DNA from: Cubamyces lactineus
Lineage: Eukaryota > Basidiomycota > Agaricomycetes > Polyporales > Polyporaceae
DNA length: 64,000 nucleotides
Direction: 5' to 3'
Assembly (NCBI GenBank): GCA_022376465.1
Contig: JACDTU010000008.1
Location: forward strand, 1,240,001-1,304,000
Below the pieces are notes generated by a model. That model searched no databases. It was not told where the DNA came from and saw only the letters and a program-made list of their open reading frames with translations. The translations under genes and the position numbers were made by a program. Positions 23,411-34,790 of the stretch are shown here, in pieces (position 1 is the stretch's first letter; every line of letters begins with the position of its first letter).

Positions 23411-25262
23411 TCAAGTAGTAGGTACCGTCACGGTTGCAGTGTCGTCCGATTGTGGACTCCGACTACGCTCAGCGAATGGTGTGCCGTCGAGGACAGGAGA
23501 AACCGGCGACTGAGCTCTCGCACGGATGGTGTTCCGTGGCGTCGTATCGTCCTCTCCGCCATCTCCCCGCGCCGACCCATTGAAGTCCGGAAGGCCGAGC
23601 CTGGTACTGCCACCCCATACGCTCGCGTCAACCTCTCCAAGATCGGGCGTCTTCCCGTTCGGCGTTGTTGACACTGGGTTCGCGCTCGCGCCCGAGTCAG
23701 CGGACATGCTGCGCGCATGGCCATCCTCGTCTTCGCCGTTTAAGCGCGAGCGACTCTCATCGATGACCGAGAGGACGCTGCGCAGCTTCGACTCGGACTT
23801 GCGCGAGTGGTGTGAGGATGAGGAGGCAGTAGGATGCGAGTGTCGTCGATTGAGGCCAGAGGTGGTCGCTGCTTTGCCGATGGCAGCCGTAGGAGAGATG
23901 GAGCGTGTGGGAGACGCTGGCCCCGAGCTAGGAGCAGAACCGGGAGGTGGAGAACTAGAGGGGACGTCTGCCCACGCAGCTGTATCGGGGAAGAAGCCGC
24001 CTGTAGCCGCAGACCAGGAGTTTTTCGCCGAAGGTGTACTATCGCTACTCTCGAGGTCAGGCGCGGAGGTGAGCGGACTGGGCGTAGAGGACGGGGCATT
24101 GGCAATGACGGAGAGGGGAGGTAGAATGCTGAAAATCTGATCCTCTGACGGCGGAGGTCCATAGGAGTCGAATGGATCAGGGACCGTTTGAAGCATTGGC
24201 TCTATTACGGGATCAGAACTGCAGGAATGCTTTAGTAATGGGCCGATAGTAGGAGGACGACGGTGACATACGCTTTGGATGTAAGTCTGTCGAATACGTC
24301 CATGGTGGAACGAACGACCAAGCAGACCTTGCCCTGAACGAAATCCCAAACTTCCTCTTCATGCTCAACAATCTCTTGGTAATGACGGGCCTTGAGTTCA
24401 TCCAGTTCGTCGACTTGCTTTTGCAACACGGCCAAAGCTTCGCGGAATGTCTGTAGGTCTGATGCGCACATGAGAGATCTACTCAAGCGGTACAACTCGT
24501 GAAACTGCTCACTTCTGCCTTTCTGTTTCATGTTCCCCATTTCCGTCTGGCGGATGATCCTGCTCTTCTCTCGCAATGCCTTCTCATACGCGTTTGATCG
24601 TTCCTGGAGGGATTCATGAATCAGCTTCTAGGACTTCATAATCACAGGAGGGCCGTACGTTAACCACAGTCCGGTAGTTCTCTAGATGCTGTCGCAGCGG
24701 CTTCTCGAATTGCTTGTCGAGAGTCTCGGCCTGCTTCGTTCGGTTATCCCACCGTATATGCGTTACGATAACCCTACGAACTGACCATGACATGGAAGTG
24801 GTTGCTCATGAGGTGGTGCAGACCTGCGGCGGCCTGCATCCTCGTCCCAGATTCATAGTTCGGGCCCTTCAGCCTTGACGAGATGAGCCTCAGCGAATTG
24901 AACGGGGACGCCTTACGCACCCTGAGCATGCTTCCATGGCATCCGCAAAGTCCGCCGTCGCCCTCGACATCGTCAACAGGGCTGCGCGGTAGCTTGCGCA
25001 TCTGTTCAAGAGCTGCGCGATAAGGCGCTACTCAGCCACTGCCCGGGACACACAGTTGCGTCAGTACGGGCTCGCTCACTTCTTCGTAGGACTGCAGACT
25101 GGCTTTGAGGTTTGTGCGGGTGATGATCTTCTGTGGTCCATCGGGGCCGAAGTTGAGGACGGAAGCGTTGGTCGTTTCGGTGAATGTTGGCGAGGGAGGA
25201 CCGGGAGACATGTCGCGCTTTGGAGAGAGGGCTTGGGTTCGTAACGAGCGTACACGGGGCAT
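23411..25262 (-). CDS. Ivy1-like, I-BAR-type membrane-binding protein
   Basis: Seven exons in phase (25080-25262, 24921-25012, 24786-24873, 24659-24730, 24513-24603, 24272-24458, 23411-24218) encode 506 residues. The N-terminal half is almost entirely helical and charged: TRTNLKASLQSYEE, YRAALLTMSRATADFADAME, LDKQFEKPLRQHLENYR, EKALREKSRIIRQTE, ALAVLQKQVDELDELKARHYQEIVEHEEEVWD. This looks like the curved coiled-coil domain of Ivy1 and related I-BAR proteins, which bind phospholipids and, in yeast, Ypt7 and Vps33 at the vacuole. The C-terminal 270 residues, one long exon, are Ser/Pro/Thr-rich and disordered. The start at 25262 is chosen because upstream codons give a Cys-rich sequence unlike the rest. 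The family assignment is from recognition of the helical core and is moderately sure. Confidence 0.68.
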
Positions 25263-25584
25263 GTCAAGGGTGTGGTGGCCAGAGGAGAGATGAGAGGACG
25301 CGAGATAGTGACCGTGAAGGAGATGGAGATGAGTGAGATTCGAAGCCGCGGCTACGAGGCCTCTTGGGAGAGAGCGTCGCTTGCAGGTCAGGCACTCCCA
25401 GCAGGCGCACGGCAAGCCAAGCGCAGCATCACATGCAACACACATCGTGTATGTCCCCGTTTGGAAGGCATTCAAGTTCGCATCCACCATTGACGCACTA
25501 GTGCTCTGCCTATCTAAATGTTCACTAGTACTCATAAAAGACGAGTATCAGTACAGCTTCTGCGTTTTCTACAAATTACAACGA

Positions 25585-26649
25585 TCAACCCCCAAGCTCC
25601 TCAATTGCAGAGGATAAGAACTCCTTCGCGTTCCACACCTTTAGCCACTCCGGAGACGGCACATACTGAACTCTGCCGCCAGATGCATCCCCTACGTAAC
25701 GGGCAACAACGCCTACATAGTCCTCCGTCAGCCCTTCCTGTACCACATTTCGCAAGTCGAACCGAGTAAAATCCCAGTCGCGAGGAATCTGGCCGTCAAT
25801 ACGAACGACATCGTTCGGCACATCGTACTCGATTCGGCTAAAGTCGAAACCCATTCCCATGCCCAACGCTTTGGTATAGGCCTCCTTTAGCGTCCATATG
25901 AGGAAGAACCGACGAAGCGCTTCGTCCAAGGATAACGCGGGGGCCGGCCTAGGAGGGATGAGAATGTTGCGCTCAAGTTGTGTGAGCTGTGTGCCAGGGC
26001 AATTGGTCAGTGGATCGAGAACGATATCTTGCCATACCTACCTGATCGCTGAATATCTCTACAAATCCGGGAAATGTATCACGTTTGGGCAATTGAAGGA
26101 GCATGACGTCGATTCCAACACGGTACGCTGGAGGATCTGGGTATAAGTCCGCCCCTGCGCTGTAGGCCATAGCGACCACTCCGTTGTCATGTGTGATGTT
26201 ATATCCTACTGGCGTGTCCAGTCGCGCGCTCTAGATAAGATCAGCCCCATTTTCACAGGTATACTTGGCACTCTCACGAGCCACTCACTATGTACGGCTT
26301 GCCGGCTTCTGTCTTAGAGAAGGTCAGCGAATTGACAGGGACGCCCCGTTCCTTTAGGAGGAGACGAGGCAGAAAGCGTCCTATTAGTCCACCTTCAGTC
26401 AAGTAGTGGTACTCATCAGCCGCTGTAGCATTCATTACTGGATATGAGGACTCACGGACACTATCTATGCGGTGGTAATACTTTTGGAGATGCAGTCTTG
26501 ACTCTTCATCTACTCGGAAGAGTCCCTGCTGGTAGAGCTGTAATTTGATATGAATTAGCTGGCTGAGAGTCAAGCCTGCTATGACAGCGTCTGACCGGTT
26601 CCAGCTCACCCACCGCCGCTGTATCCAGCGTCACAGCCCACACCTCCAT
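25585..26649 (-). CDS. 4'-phosphopantetheinyl transferase, Sfp/Lys5 type
   Basis: Transfers the phosphopantetheine arm of coenzyme A to a Ser of carrier domains, as needed by alpha-aminoadipate reductase (lysine synthesis), non-ribosomal peptide synthetases and polyketide synthases. Exons 26614-26649, 26456-26537, 26289-26392, 26042-26230 and 25585-25986 give 270 residues. Family motifs: FNITHD-like block GYNITHDNGVVAMAY, the magnesium-binding GIDVM (the second acidic position, usually Glu or Asp-x-Glu, is Met here), and WTLKEAYTKALGMGM, which holds the catalytic W-K-E-A core. Introns are 55-76 nt. A second, AcpS-type transferase lies at 41910. This one is probably the cytosolic enzyme. Confidence 0.9.
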
Positions 26650-27630
26650 GGTCGATGACAATATGTACCACTATGCTGACACTGAGCATTCTGGCGGTGA
26701 GTCTAGACGCCGCCGCACAGACACTGACATCTGTTACTATGGCCGCTCTGTCGCTTGATGTGCAGGTGAGTATAGCCAGACGCGGCCAGGTGCTGGTTGT
26801 ACGCGGAGGATGGCAAGTAGCATCGTGGCCCGTGATACAGTACGGTGAGATCATCATTCTTGCTGTCGCGTGGTTGAGCAACGGGCGCTTCTGCAGTCCG
26901 TGTTGATCATCACAGCTTGAAGCGCTCAGCTGAGTATCCTGCCCTGCCACTTGCGCGATCTCGACATAAACGTGAGTGCCATTATACGACCGCTAGAACC
27001 TGAAATTAATGGAAACATAGCTCGGGATACTCCGTATGCATTTATTACAACTACAGATGACTTCAGTCCCCCACCAAAAACAATATAATATCCTCCGAGG
27101 CCCTGGAACACAGTCTTTGCTTGACCTGATATCGCCGGGCTTGACATCGCTCAACCTCATCCTCGCATCACTGAACCTGAGAGTGCATAGCCATTTGGAC
27201 CGTACGGCAGTATGTTGAGCGCAAGCACATCATGGCCGCCGGTTCCTCGCAAAGCACACCGGCCATCGTTGGGCTGATTCCATCCAAGTTTCAGTTCAGT
27301 CTCAGGAGGTCCGAGCGGTCCGCCATGCTCTCGTTCAACTTGGTCTTGTTCGTACCTGTAGCGTTCTGCAGTGGCACAAGCGCATCCATCGGACGCTGTG
27401 TGTGTCCTGGATACGTCGGCGGTGTCGCCTCGGCCATTCGAACACACTAGCGAAAGGTATATAAAGGCTTGCGCAGCATGGACGCCCCCCAGCCAGTCTC
27501 GCAGCGCGGTCAGCTCACTCGGGCGTAGAACGTCTTAGCTCCTCACCCTCTCTTTGTACAACACCCTCCTTCCATCTCCGCTGTGCGGTAGAACCCTCTC
27601 TTGTGCACTCTTTGAAGTATTCCATCCGCC
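26650..27630. other. intergenic region, divergent promoters
   Basis: About 1 kb between the start of the PPTase (-) and the start of the small secreted protein (+). Apart from the TATA box listed separately I see no structure. Short open frames here have no recognisable content. Confidence 0.4.
27458..27465 (+). promoter_or_regulatory. TATA box of the secreted double-psi barrel gene
   Basis: TATATAAA lies about 165 bp upstream of the ATG at 27631, followed by a pyrimidine-rich leader (CTCCTTCC, CTCTCTT). A consensus TATA box suits a strongly regulated secreted protein. Confidence 0.55.
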
Positions 27631-28214
27631 ATGACTCCCCTCACCTACCTCGCTTTCGCCCTTGCTCTCATCAGCTCTGTCATCGCTGCCCCCGCTCCTG
27701 TTGCGCCGGAGGCAAATCTCGAGAAGCGGATCACACACTCAGGACGAGTAGGTCCATTTGTTAAACTCCGTTTACCGCTCACTTGTACTTATTGCTCTTG
27801 CAGGGGACCTTCTTCAACGTCGGCCTCGGTGCTTGTGGCAAGCATAATGTAAACAGCGATCACATCGTTGCCATTTCTTCTTCGATCTTTGGGAGCGGCG
27901 GCAACTGCGAGCAGGTCCGTGTTCGACTTCTGTCATACTTGGCGAATCGCCCTTACACGCCTTTGTCACATAGTTCATGGAGATTACGAACACTGCGAAC
28001 GGCAAGACTGCGTTCGGCCTTGTTCGCGATGCATGCCCTGGTTGCGGAGCGGGTGATATCGGTACGTCGTCAGTCCACTGATTTGCGGCCAGCCAGTCGT
28101 TTACACCCAACCGCAGATATGAGCCCTTCGCTCTTCCAGAGCCTTGGTGCTTCCCTCGATCAGGGCGTGATCAAGGTGTCATGGCACTTCAAACCCAAGG
28201 GATTCCATCCTTGA
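27631..28214 (+). CDS. small secreted double-psi beta-barrel (RlpA/expansin-like) protein
   Basis: Four exons (27631-27747, 27804-27914, 27974-28061, 28117-28214) encode 137 residues. Residues 1-20 form a signal peptide (LTYLAFALALISSVIAA), followed by a short propeptide ending in KR before the barrel. The barrel has the usual GTFFNVGLGACG opening, a Cys in GGNCEQ, ACPGCGAGDIDMSPSLF with the Asp of the DPBB signature, and a closing WHF. There is only the barrel, without the second, carbohydrate-binding domain of full expansins. Fungal proteins of this kind (barwin-like, cerato-platanin-neighbour families) are secreted and act at the wall, but the ligand is unknown. Confidence 0.85.
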
Positions 28215-28582
28215 GTTCGCACATAGAGTTCTCAGACACGATGACATTAACGAGGATGGGAGGAGGTTCATCCATTGTAGTACAACCATTTTGTAGCATA
28301 GTGCGCTCATGTCCATGCTCTGCTGTCGGGTGAATGCTATACGTTTACGACTGAAAAGAAATCGGTCTGAGTCCCTTCCAGCGGAATATGCGTTGCACTT
28401 TGGAATCCGTGATTCTCGGGTACCGTTATCTTATCTACCGAACCATGGCGGGATTGGTACAGTATATTCATGGGTGGACGGGCTTCACCGCGAGCCTCTG
28501 ACCACAACCACCGAGTGTCGTCGCTTGGTATCAGCAGCCCAGTGTTGTCCTCGTCTTATCATACAGGTGATCAGGCATAGTC
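28215..28582. other. intergenic region
   Basis: About 370 bp between two + strand genes; it must hold the terminator of the first and the promoter of the pfkB kinase. Nothing specific was recognised. Confidence 0.4.
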
Positions 28583-30056
28583 ATGGCGTCCGAGGCATCT
28601 GCACGCGATTTCGTCTCCTTGGGTATGTTCATCATAGACGAGTTCTCGTTTGCCGACGAGAACGGCAATCCGACGGAGAAGACACAAGCTGCGCAGGTCA
28701 GTTTGCAGATTCTCATGACTATATATATACTCCATACTGAACACGTCTGTGCTGATGGTCGTAGATTGGCGGAGGGGGCACTTACGCTTCTATCGGTGCA
28801 CGTATATGGTGCTGTCCACTCTATCCAAGTTCATTCCATGGGCTCGGAGTGACCTCCATTTCACTCGCAGGGTACCCCCCTCTAGCCTTGGGATGATCAT
28901 AGACAGAGGGAACGACTTCCCCGCCGATATACAAGAAGCATTAGACTCGTACGGGCCCGACATGTGGCTCTACAGGGACAACCCGGATCGCAGCACCACG
29001 AGAGCGATCAACTCGTACCGAGGCGAGTTTCGGGGGTACGTCAGTAAAACGACGACAGGTTCACCAGCATTCACAATGTTGGTTTGTTGCAGGTTCGACT
29101 ACCTAACGCCAAGGATCCGCATCACGCCTCGCGACCTGGCGGGGACGAAGCTGGCACGCGCGCGGATCATCCACTTTATATGCTCCCCGAGCCGAGCACT
29201 GGCAATCATGTCAGAGGTCAAACAAGACCCGGACTGGCGTCCCATCACGGTGTACGAACCCATACCCGTGAGCCGTCTCAGCTTCCTGGGATGGAACGCA
29301 GCCCACTGATGCATCGAAAAGCCAGGATCGTTGTGTACCTGAAGAACTTTCTGCGCTCACAGAAGTGCTGCCTGATATCTCTGTCTTGAGGTCAGTCCAC
29401 TGTGAATTTAACTGACGCGGAGGAACCTTACCACAGACCTTAGTCCGAACGCGGACGAGGCGCTCTCGCTCCTCTCGATGCCTCTACCGCCCACCAAAGA
29501 GCTTGTAGAAGAAGCGTGCCGCCGCTTCCTAGACATCGGCGTTGGTCCAAACGGCACCGGGGCCGTGGTCATTCGCAGTGGCGCCATGGGCGCATGCGTC
29601 GCCCAGAGAGGACAGGCTCTCGTGTGGGTCGACGCATATTGGAACGGCCCGGAGAGCTCGGACAAGGTTGTCGACGTCACAGGTACGCGTCTAACCATCG
29701 GCCGACCCGCTGCGAGATACAGCAGTGCGTGCTGAGTAGCGTGCTGACCCGGTACGACAGGTGCTGGGAATAGTTTCCTCGGAGGACTTGGAGCCGGCCT
29801 CGTATTGGCGAATGGGGACGTTTCGGAAGGTAAGGCGTGAGACGCAGGCGTTGCAGAATCGTCCTCTGACTGCCTTGCAGCCACGCTCTATGCAACGGTA
29901 TCGGCATCTTTCACCATCGAGCAGGAAGGCCTGCCCCGTCTCACGCGCATGAAGGACGCCAGCGGTGCAGAGGTCGAGCTGTGGAATGGGGACTCGCCGA
30001 AGCGGCGGCTAGAGGAGCTACAGGATCGTCTTCGGACGAGGAAAGGTACAAAGTGA
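28583..30056 (+). CDS. Mak32-like pfkB-family carbohydrate kinase
   Basis: Ribokinase-fold protein related to yeast Mak32. Eight exons (28583-28696, 28765-28808, 28871-29035, 29093-29267, 29326-29390, 29444-29682, 29761-29829, 29881-30056) give 348 residues in phase. Near the N-terminus IGGGGTYASIGARIW is the substrate-side Gly-rich stretch; SYRGEFRGFDYLTPRIRI and VLSPNADEALSLL are conserved core elements; VDVTGAGNSFLGGLGAGL at about residue 264-281 is the second pfkB signature. In that signature the usual GAGD is GAGN: the catalytic base Asp is replaced by Asn at about residue 271. This is also what I recall for Mak32 proteins, so the gene may not encode an active sugar kinase. The substrate is unknown. 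Confidence 0.82.
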
Positions 30057-30292
30057 ATAAATCATGCACAAATTACACGGGGCTACGAAGGGTAGGGAAG
30101 AGCTGTATGCGACACAAGACAAGGGCGCACTATCTGCAGATGTCATAATACACGAAGAGACGGGGAGCGAGAGAGCGATTGTCCATACCACACACACATG
30201 AACGGAGCGAGAAGTCGAACGGAAGGGGAAGGAGAGAGCATGACGTGCCGTGCAGGGTGCGGAAAGGCAGGGCGCGAGAGGAGGAAGTGAGG

Positions 30293-30970
30293 TTACTGCT
30301 GGGCCGTGCGGAACTTTTCGCGACTTTTCGCGAAGAGAGCTTCTTGTTGAGCCAATAGCTCTGCTTCGGAGAGGCCGCATTGTTCCATCTTGTTGACTTT
30401 CTTCTCCCGGTCCTGCGAATAGGATCAGAACGGTTCACCGGTAACCCGGAACTCGATGCACACACCTTCTGTTGCTGTTTGTGATCCTTCAAGACGCTCT
30501 CTACTTCGTCTGTGAAGGACTCGAAGCCCAGCCGCTAGTTGCATAGCGCGGTGAGCAAGACGGTCAAAGACCAACGTTTATGTATGAAATGAGGCACACC
30601 TTGAGTGCTGAGATAATGTGCTCGGGAGCAATGGTCTTCTTGGACTCTTGCTCGCAGATCTCGTTCGCCTCCGAGGATATTAGATGAATGAATTCTGCCA
30701 CAACGCAGCGCGTCAACTCATTCATCCGCAAGCGAGAAAAACAAGAGCGACTTCACCTACACAGCACTCTATGATCAGGTCTCGCGTGTCCTTTGCGCAC
30801 GTCACATCATTCGGGAGCAGTTCTGCAGCGGAGCGGGTCAATAGGGGGGAACCTTGCGCGCGAAGGGGCGGCGGCGCGGGAGGCGCACCTGCGATCATTT
30901 TCGTGACGGTCGCTTTCGGGAGGGAGAGATCCTCGTCGGAGGGGATTCCCCCGGTCTCGTGGTCGGACAT
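30293..30970 (-). CDS. NCB2: negative cofactor 2 beta subunit (Dr1)
   Basis: Histone-fold protein that pairs with NC2-alpha (Bur6/DRAP1), grips TBP on the TATA box and blocks TFIIB entry. Five exons (30889-30970, 30757-30822, 30600-30694, 30466-30534, 30293-30412) give 143 residues. The H2B-like fold is clear: SLPKATVTKMIAELLPND, then RDLIIECCVEFIHLISSEAN, EICEQESKKTIAPEHIISAL and a LGFESF helix start, followed by a Gln-rich C-terminal helix. The donor GTGAAG at 30756 is chosen over an upstream GTAGGT because only it keeps the CCVEFIHL frame. It starts 252 bp from the divergent SmF gene. Confidence 0.93.
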
Positions 30971-31222
30971 GGTCGTGACGGTCAGACAAAGGGTTGCTCA
31001 GCAGCAGCAGACGGCGAGCAGACGCGGGCGGGAGGTGGGCGGGGGACGCGGGGGGCGGTAGCCCCGGGCGGAGAGACGCTGCAGGCTTTATATGCGCGTC
31101 GATCTGAGAGTGCCAGTCCGTCCGCGGTTTTGGAAGTCCGCACGTGTTCGGAATCTCGCTCGCTCAGGCTGCCTCGCGCTCGACTCGATCGTCCGTCGTC
31201 CTTCCCTCTTCCCTGTGCCACC

Positions 31223-31687
31223 ATGTCTGCGGTATGTCTCTGCTTTTGATCTTGCGCTGACTTTGCGCGCTGAATGCTCGTATAGGTCAACCCTGTCAAC
31301 CCGAAGCCCTTCATGCAGGAGCTCACTGGCAAGCCCGTGTACGTGCGCCTAAAATGGGGTCTCGAATACAAGGGCTTTTTGGTTAGCACGGACGGGTACA
31401 TGAACCTCCAGGTGGGTCTCGGTCAATGCGTCGCCCCTGCGCTATCTCACGTCGCGCGCAGCTCGCGAACACGGAGGAGTTCCAGGACGGCAAGTCGAAC
31501 GGTGCGCTCGGCGAGGTCTTCATCCGGTGCGTCCTGTTTCTGGACTGCTCGTTCTGCTATCGTCTGACCATCTACTTCTATATTTGCAGGTGTAACAATG
31601 TTCTATATATCATAAGTGTCATTCCTTGCGCTCCGATTGTCGCTCTTACTGACAATCGTTCGTATATACAGAGAGGCAAAGGATTGA
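31223..31687 (+). CDS. SMX3: small nuclear ribonucleoprotein SmF
   Basis: Member of the heptameric Sm ring that binds U1, U2, U4 and U5 snRNAs. Exons 31223-31231 (9 nt), 31286-31411, 31462-31526, 31590-31615 and 31674-31687 give 79 residues. The Sm1 motif is [27 protein letters not shown] (split here by position only), and Sm2 is [13 protein letters not shown]. The first exon is just MSA. The last junction is the weak point: the only in-frame GT...AG choice joins a phase-1 donor at 31616 to the second of two adjacent AGs, ending the protein in IKAKD, whereas fungal SmF usually ends in R-x-A-acidic. The core identification is firm. Confidence 0.9.
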
Positions 31688-31984
31688 TCTACGACGCTCT
31701 CCCTCTTCTACTAGTGGACACCTCGTCCTCGCTCCTGTTCCTCTGTCCGACGCTGACGCATTCGTGTATTCTATCTTCGCTGGATCTGCCACTCTGGCAC
31801 CAAAATATGTACTTGCTGTGTGCCCTGTATTGTCGATCAGGGTTGCTGTGGGGTGAGATACAGATTGACGCGGCCTTCGGAAGGCACCAGTCGTTCACAA
31901 TCACGTAAACGTGAACACGTATGCTCGTGTAGAGTGGCGTAATGCGGTAGATGGAGCAGAAGCATGAAAATTGGCTGCATTGAA

Positions 31985-32455
31985 TCACTCTTCGTCTTTA
32001 GGAGTGACGGGCATGTCCAAGCCGACGCGATGCGCCGTTTTCTTGACACGTTCTTCTGTAGACAGGCCAAGTAATGGATTGTACCTCTCCAAGAGGGTCT
32101 ATGTCCGCGCAGCACGAGTGAGCCGCCGCAAAGCTCAGCCAAAGCGAATTTGTGGGCGCCCGCGCACCTTGTGCATCCGCTGCGAGCGCATGAACGTCGC
32201 CGCATTCCGCATGTCGTGCAGGAATCGCTCATTGTCGTTGCCATCCCTACGCTCCGCAAAGATCGCGCGTACATGCGACGCTACGGTGTTTGGCCGCGTC
32301 GCACGAGGGTAGATGGACTAGCGGTCGGGGTGGGGTGGGGGGCTGGTGAGCGCAAGGGCCTCGGCAAGTGGAGGGGACAAACGGCGGATACGTACTGCCC
32401 TGTTAACCTCGCGTACGAGGGCGCGATATGCTGCTCGGTGTTGTGCGGTAGCCAT
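31985..32455 (-). CDS. FMC1: Fmc1-like ATP synthase assembly factor (LYR family)
   Basis: Small mitochondrial matrix protein; in yeast Fmc1 supports Atp12 in assembling the F1 part of ATP synthase. Three exons (32396-32455, 32168-32317, 31985-32098) give 107 residues. The N-terminus AAYRALVREVNRA carries the LYR-type start. The middle (FLHDMRNAATFMRSQRMHK) and the C-terminal motif LLERYNPLLGLSTEERVKKTAHRVGLDMP are the signature of this family. An in-frame region continues upstream of the chosen ATG, but it is Arg/His-rich and unlike the family. The gene is convergent with SmF. Confidence 0.85.
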
Positions 32456-32992
32456 GGCGTCTTCGAAAGGAGCGTTGTGTCGTCGACGTCTAGAGTGGCT
32501 GGGAGGACAGCAGGCGTGCGCGCGTCGGTGTCGGTGCGAGAGGGAGTGGCGGAGCGCCTGTGCTAGCCACTGGCTGCGCGTCTGCAAAAGCTGATCCGCC
32601 TCGGAGGCGACGTCACGTGTGCTGCAACTCTTGGTTTTGTCCGCCATGTATGGTACGCGTTCTTGGATTGAGCATTATTGTTCCTGCCTTAGCGCGGCTT
32701 GAAATGAACGCGGGGTAGCCCTCCGGGTCCAATAGCAATGCCCGTCGCTAGGGCTTGTGGCTAAATTGCAAGACACGAGCAAAGCGCGCAGCGCGAGTCG
32801 CTTGGACTCCGCCAGACTCTCCAAACACTTATAGTGCGCCCGCGTTGGGCGAGCAGGTTCCCTCCACAGCACCAGCACCAGAACGCCTCAAGACACCCTT
32901 CTCCGTTAAGGCCCGTCAAGAGGCTCAACAGCCGAGGCTATCAAGCAGCAAGTTATCAAGCAAGTCCTGTTATCCAACATTTTCAAGCAACT

Positions 32993-34190
32993 ATGACGCG
33001 TATCCGTTGTCCCACCGTTTCCTCCCTCTCGTCTGGCCATTCCAACGGCTCGGCGTCCAAAGCCAAGTCGTCTGGTGGCACGCTGAAGGTATGTAGACAG
33101 ACCGCTGTCTGTCTGACGATTAACTCACCATGAAACTCGACTTCTAGCGGTCGCCTGCCTTAGCCACCGTGGTTGAGGACGAGGGGCCGGTGGCCGGTCC
33201 CTCGACAGCCCCCTCTGCAGGGGCTAATCCTCAGCTTGTCCATAAGCTTGACAAGGGCAAGGGCAAAGCCCGTAGCCGTGCCAAGATGGACGTTGGCGAG
33301 AAGGAGAAGCTTCGCATGGCGAAGAAAAAGGCGGAAATGAAGGCTGCCAGGCAACCCCAGCCTGAATGGTCCTTTGTCTACGTCGGTAATGTGAGTTCGA
33401 TATGCACCTGCACTTTATCTGTCGCTCACGCCGGATGTGTACGTAGCTGAGCTCTACGGTGACGGAAGAGCAAGTCGCGGCGTTGTTCCAGCCCTGTGGT
33501 ACCATTCGTCGCATCGTAATCCGGGCGAGTACCGGCGTCTGTGTTCCTACGAACAATCTCAAGAAGAGCCCGGGTCTCTTTGGCTTCGGCGGCGGAGTGG
33601 AACACGGTGTCCACTATGCTACGGTGGAGTTCGTGACTCCTGCCGAGGCCAGACTTGCCCTTGAGCTGAACGGCGCGGAGCTCGACGGTAGGAACATCCT
33701 GGTGAGCCACAGGCAGTGCTAAGCAACAGTGGACGAGTGCTGATTGTGCTTCGTACCACAGGTGTCTCTGAACATTGTTGACCTGCCGGAAGTCAGCAAC
33801 ATTATCAAGGGGCATATTGCGCAGAAGGATCCCCACCAGGAGAAGCGTACGTTGTGGCAAGTCAAGTTTGGGCAGCTCAAGTAAGTGGCGGACGTCTCGG
33901 GGGTGCTCACACGCGGACACGGACTCACTGGAGCGGACTATAGGCGGTTGACCATTGAACGTACCGAGCACGTCCCTGACGGGGAAGAACGCAGCGGCCC
34001 TGCGAGGTTCGTGGAAGGCGTCGCGATGCGGCTAGGGCTGTACGAACCCGCCGGCCCCAACAGCACCGCCGCTGGGGCGCATCAGAAGAGGGCGGGCGGA
34101 GGGAGGGCGATTCCGAACGCAAGGGCAAGGCACACTGCGACGGCGCTCAAGGCAGCCAAGCAAATCATCTTTCCCCGGACCCTCTTCTAG
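32993..34190 (+). CDS. RRM-domain RNA-binding protein
   Basis: Five exons (32993-33088, 33148-33390, 33447-33701, 33762-33880, 33944-34190) give 319 residues. The first 60 are Ser-rich, then a Lys/Arg-rich segment (DKGKGKARSRAKMD, KLRMAKKKAEMKAA) that could be a nuclear localisation signal and helix. One RRM spans about residues 108-200: RNP2 is FVYVGNLSS, RNP1 is VHYATVEFV, and the domain closes with LDGRNILVSLNI. An insertion (GVCVPTNNLKKSPGLFGFGGG) lengthens the loop between beta-1/alpha-1 and RNP1. The C-terminal 100 residues are basic and without a known domain. The fold resembles the Sgn1/PABPN1 class, but the function is not certain. Confidence 0.75.
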
Positions 34191-34790
34191 GCGCCCGCCA
34201 CCCGGCCACTAGCGCCTGCTCACACCATCGCCTCTGCTGTGTCCGAATGCGGACTAAGCTAGTCGCGCACTGACTCCATCCACTCCTTCAACAACGTTAC
34301 AGCACCTCAAGCTTGCATGTGCCGGCAGGTCCTGCGCACGGTGTAGCCATACGCTCGTTTGATGTATTAGATGTCTCTCGCCGTTTGTACAATCGTAGGC
34401 TAGCATGAGCCGCGTTCGAGAATCAGGAATCAGTCTGTTTGATGTTTGTTTCGTAAGCGTGGGGGCCAATCAAACCCAGCCGACGCGCCGCTGCTGCTCG
34501 ATGGCAACTTGCTAGCTGCTCCTGGCTTGTCCTCCTCCGTCCGCCAGCAGCCAGCTCGAGCTTGCCTCTGAGCTGTGACCTGTCCTCTCCCATCCCCCAA
34601 CACACCTCTCTTTCCTCGTCTCTCGTATGGCATCTTCCTGTTAGTTCATCTCTCCAGGCGTCACAGGTCCGTCGTACGCCGCCCTCTATCCCCCTTCGGC
34701 CCCAGGTCGTCGTGGCTAACGCCTCTTGCAGTGTCGTCTTGCTTTCTCCTTTTCTTTTCTACCCTCTAATCCGCTGTCTCCCATCCCCCC
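34191..34790. other. intergenic region upstream of eIF4A-like gene
   Basis: About 600 bp between two + strand genes. The last 200 bases are rich in C and T (CTCCTTTTCTTTTCTACCC), as typical for a transcribed leader in this genome. No other element was recognised. Confidence 0.4.

Noticed and set aside
23526..24140. 204-codon frame on the plus strand
   Set aside because: It is antisense to the long last exon of the Ivy1-like gene and carries no domain.
25263..25535. Upstream extension of the Ivy1-like frame with several Cys
   Set aside because: Unlike the helical family N-terminus and probably leader sequence; the ATG at 25262 was used instead.
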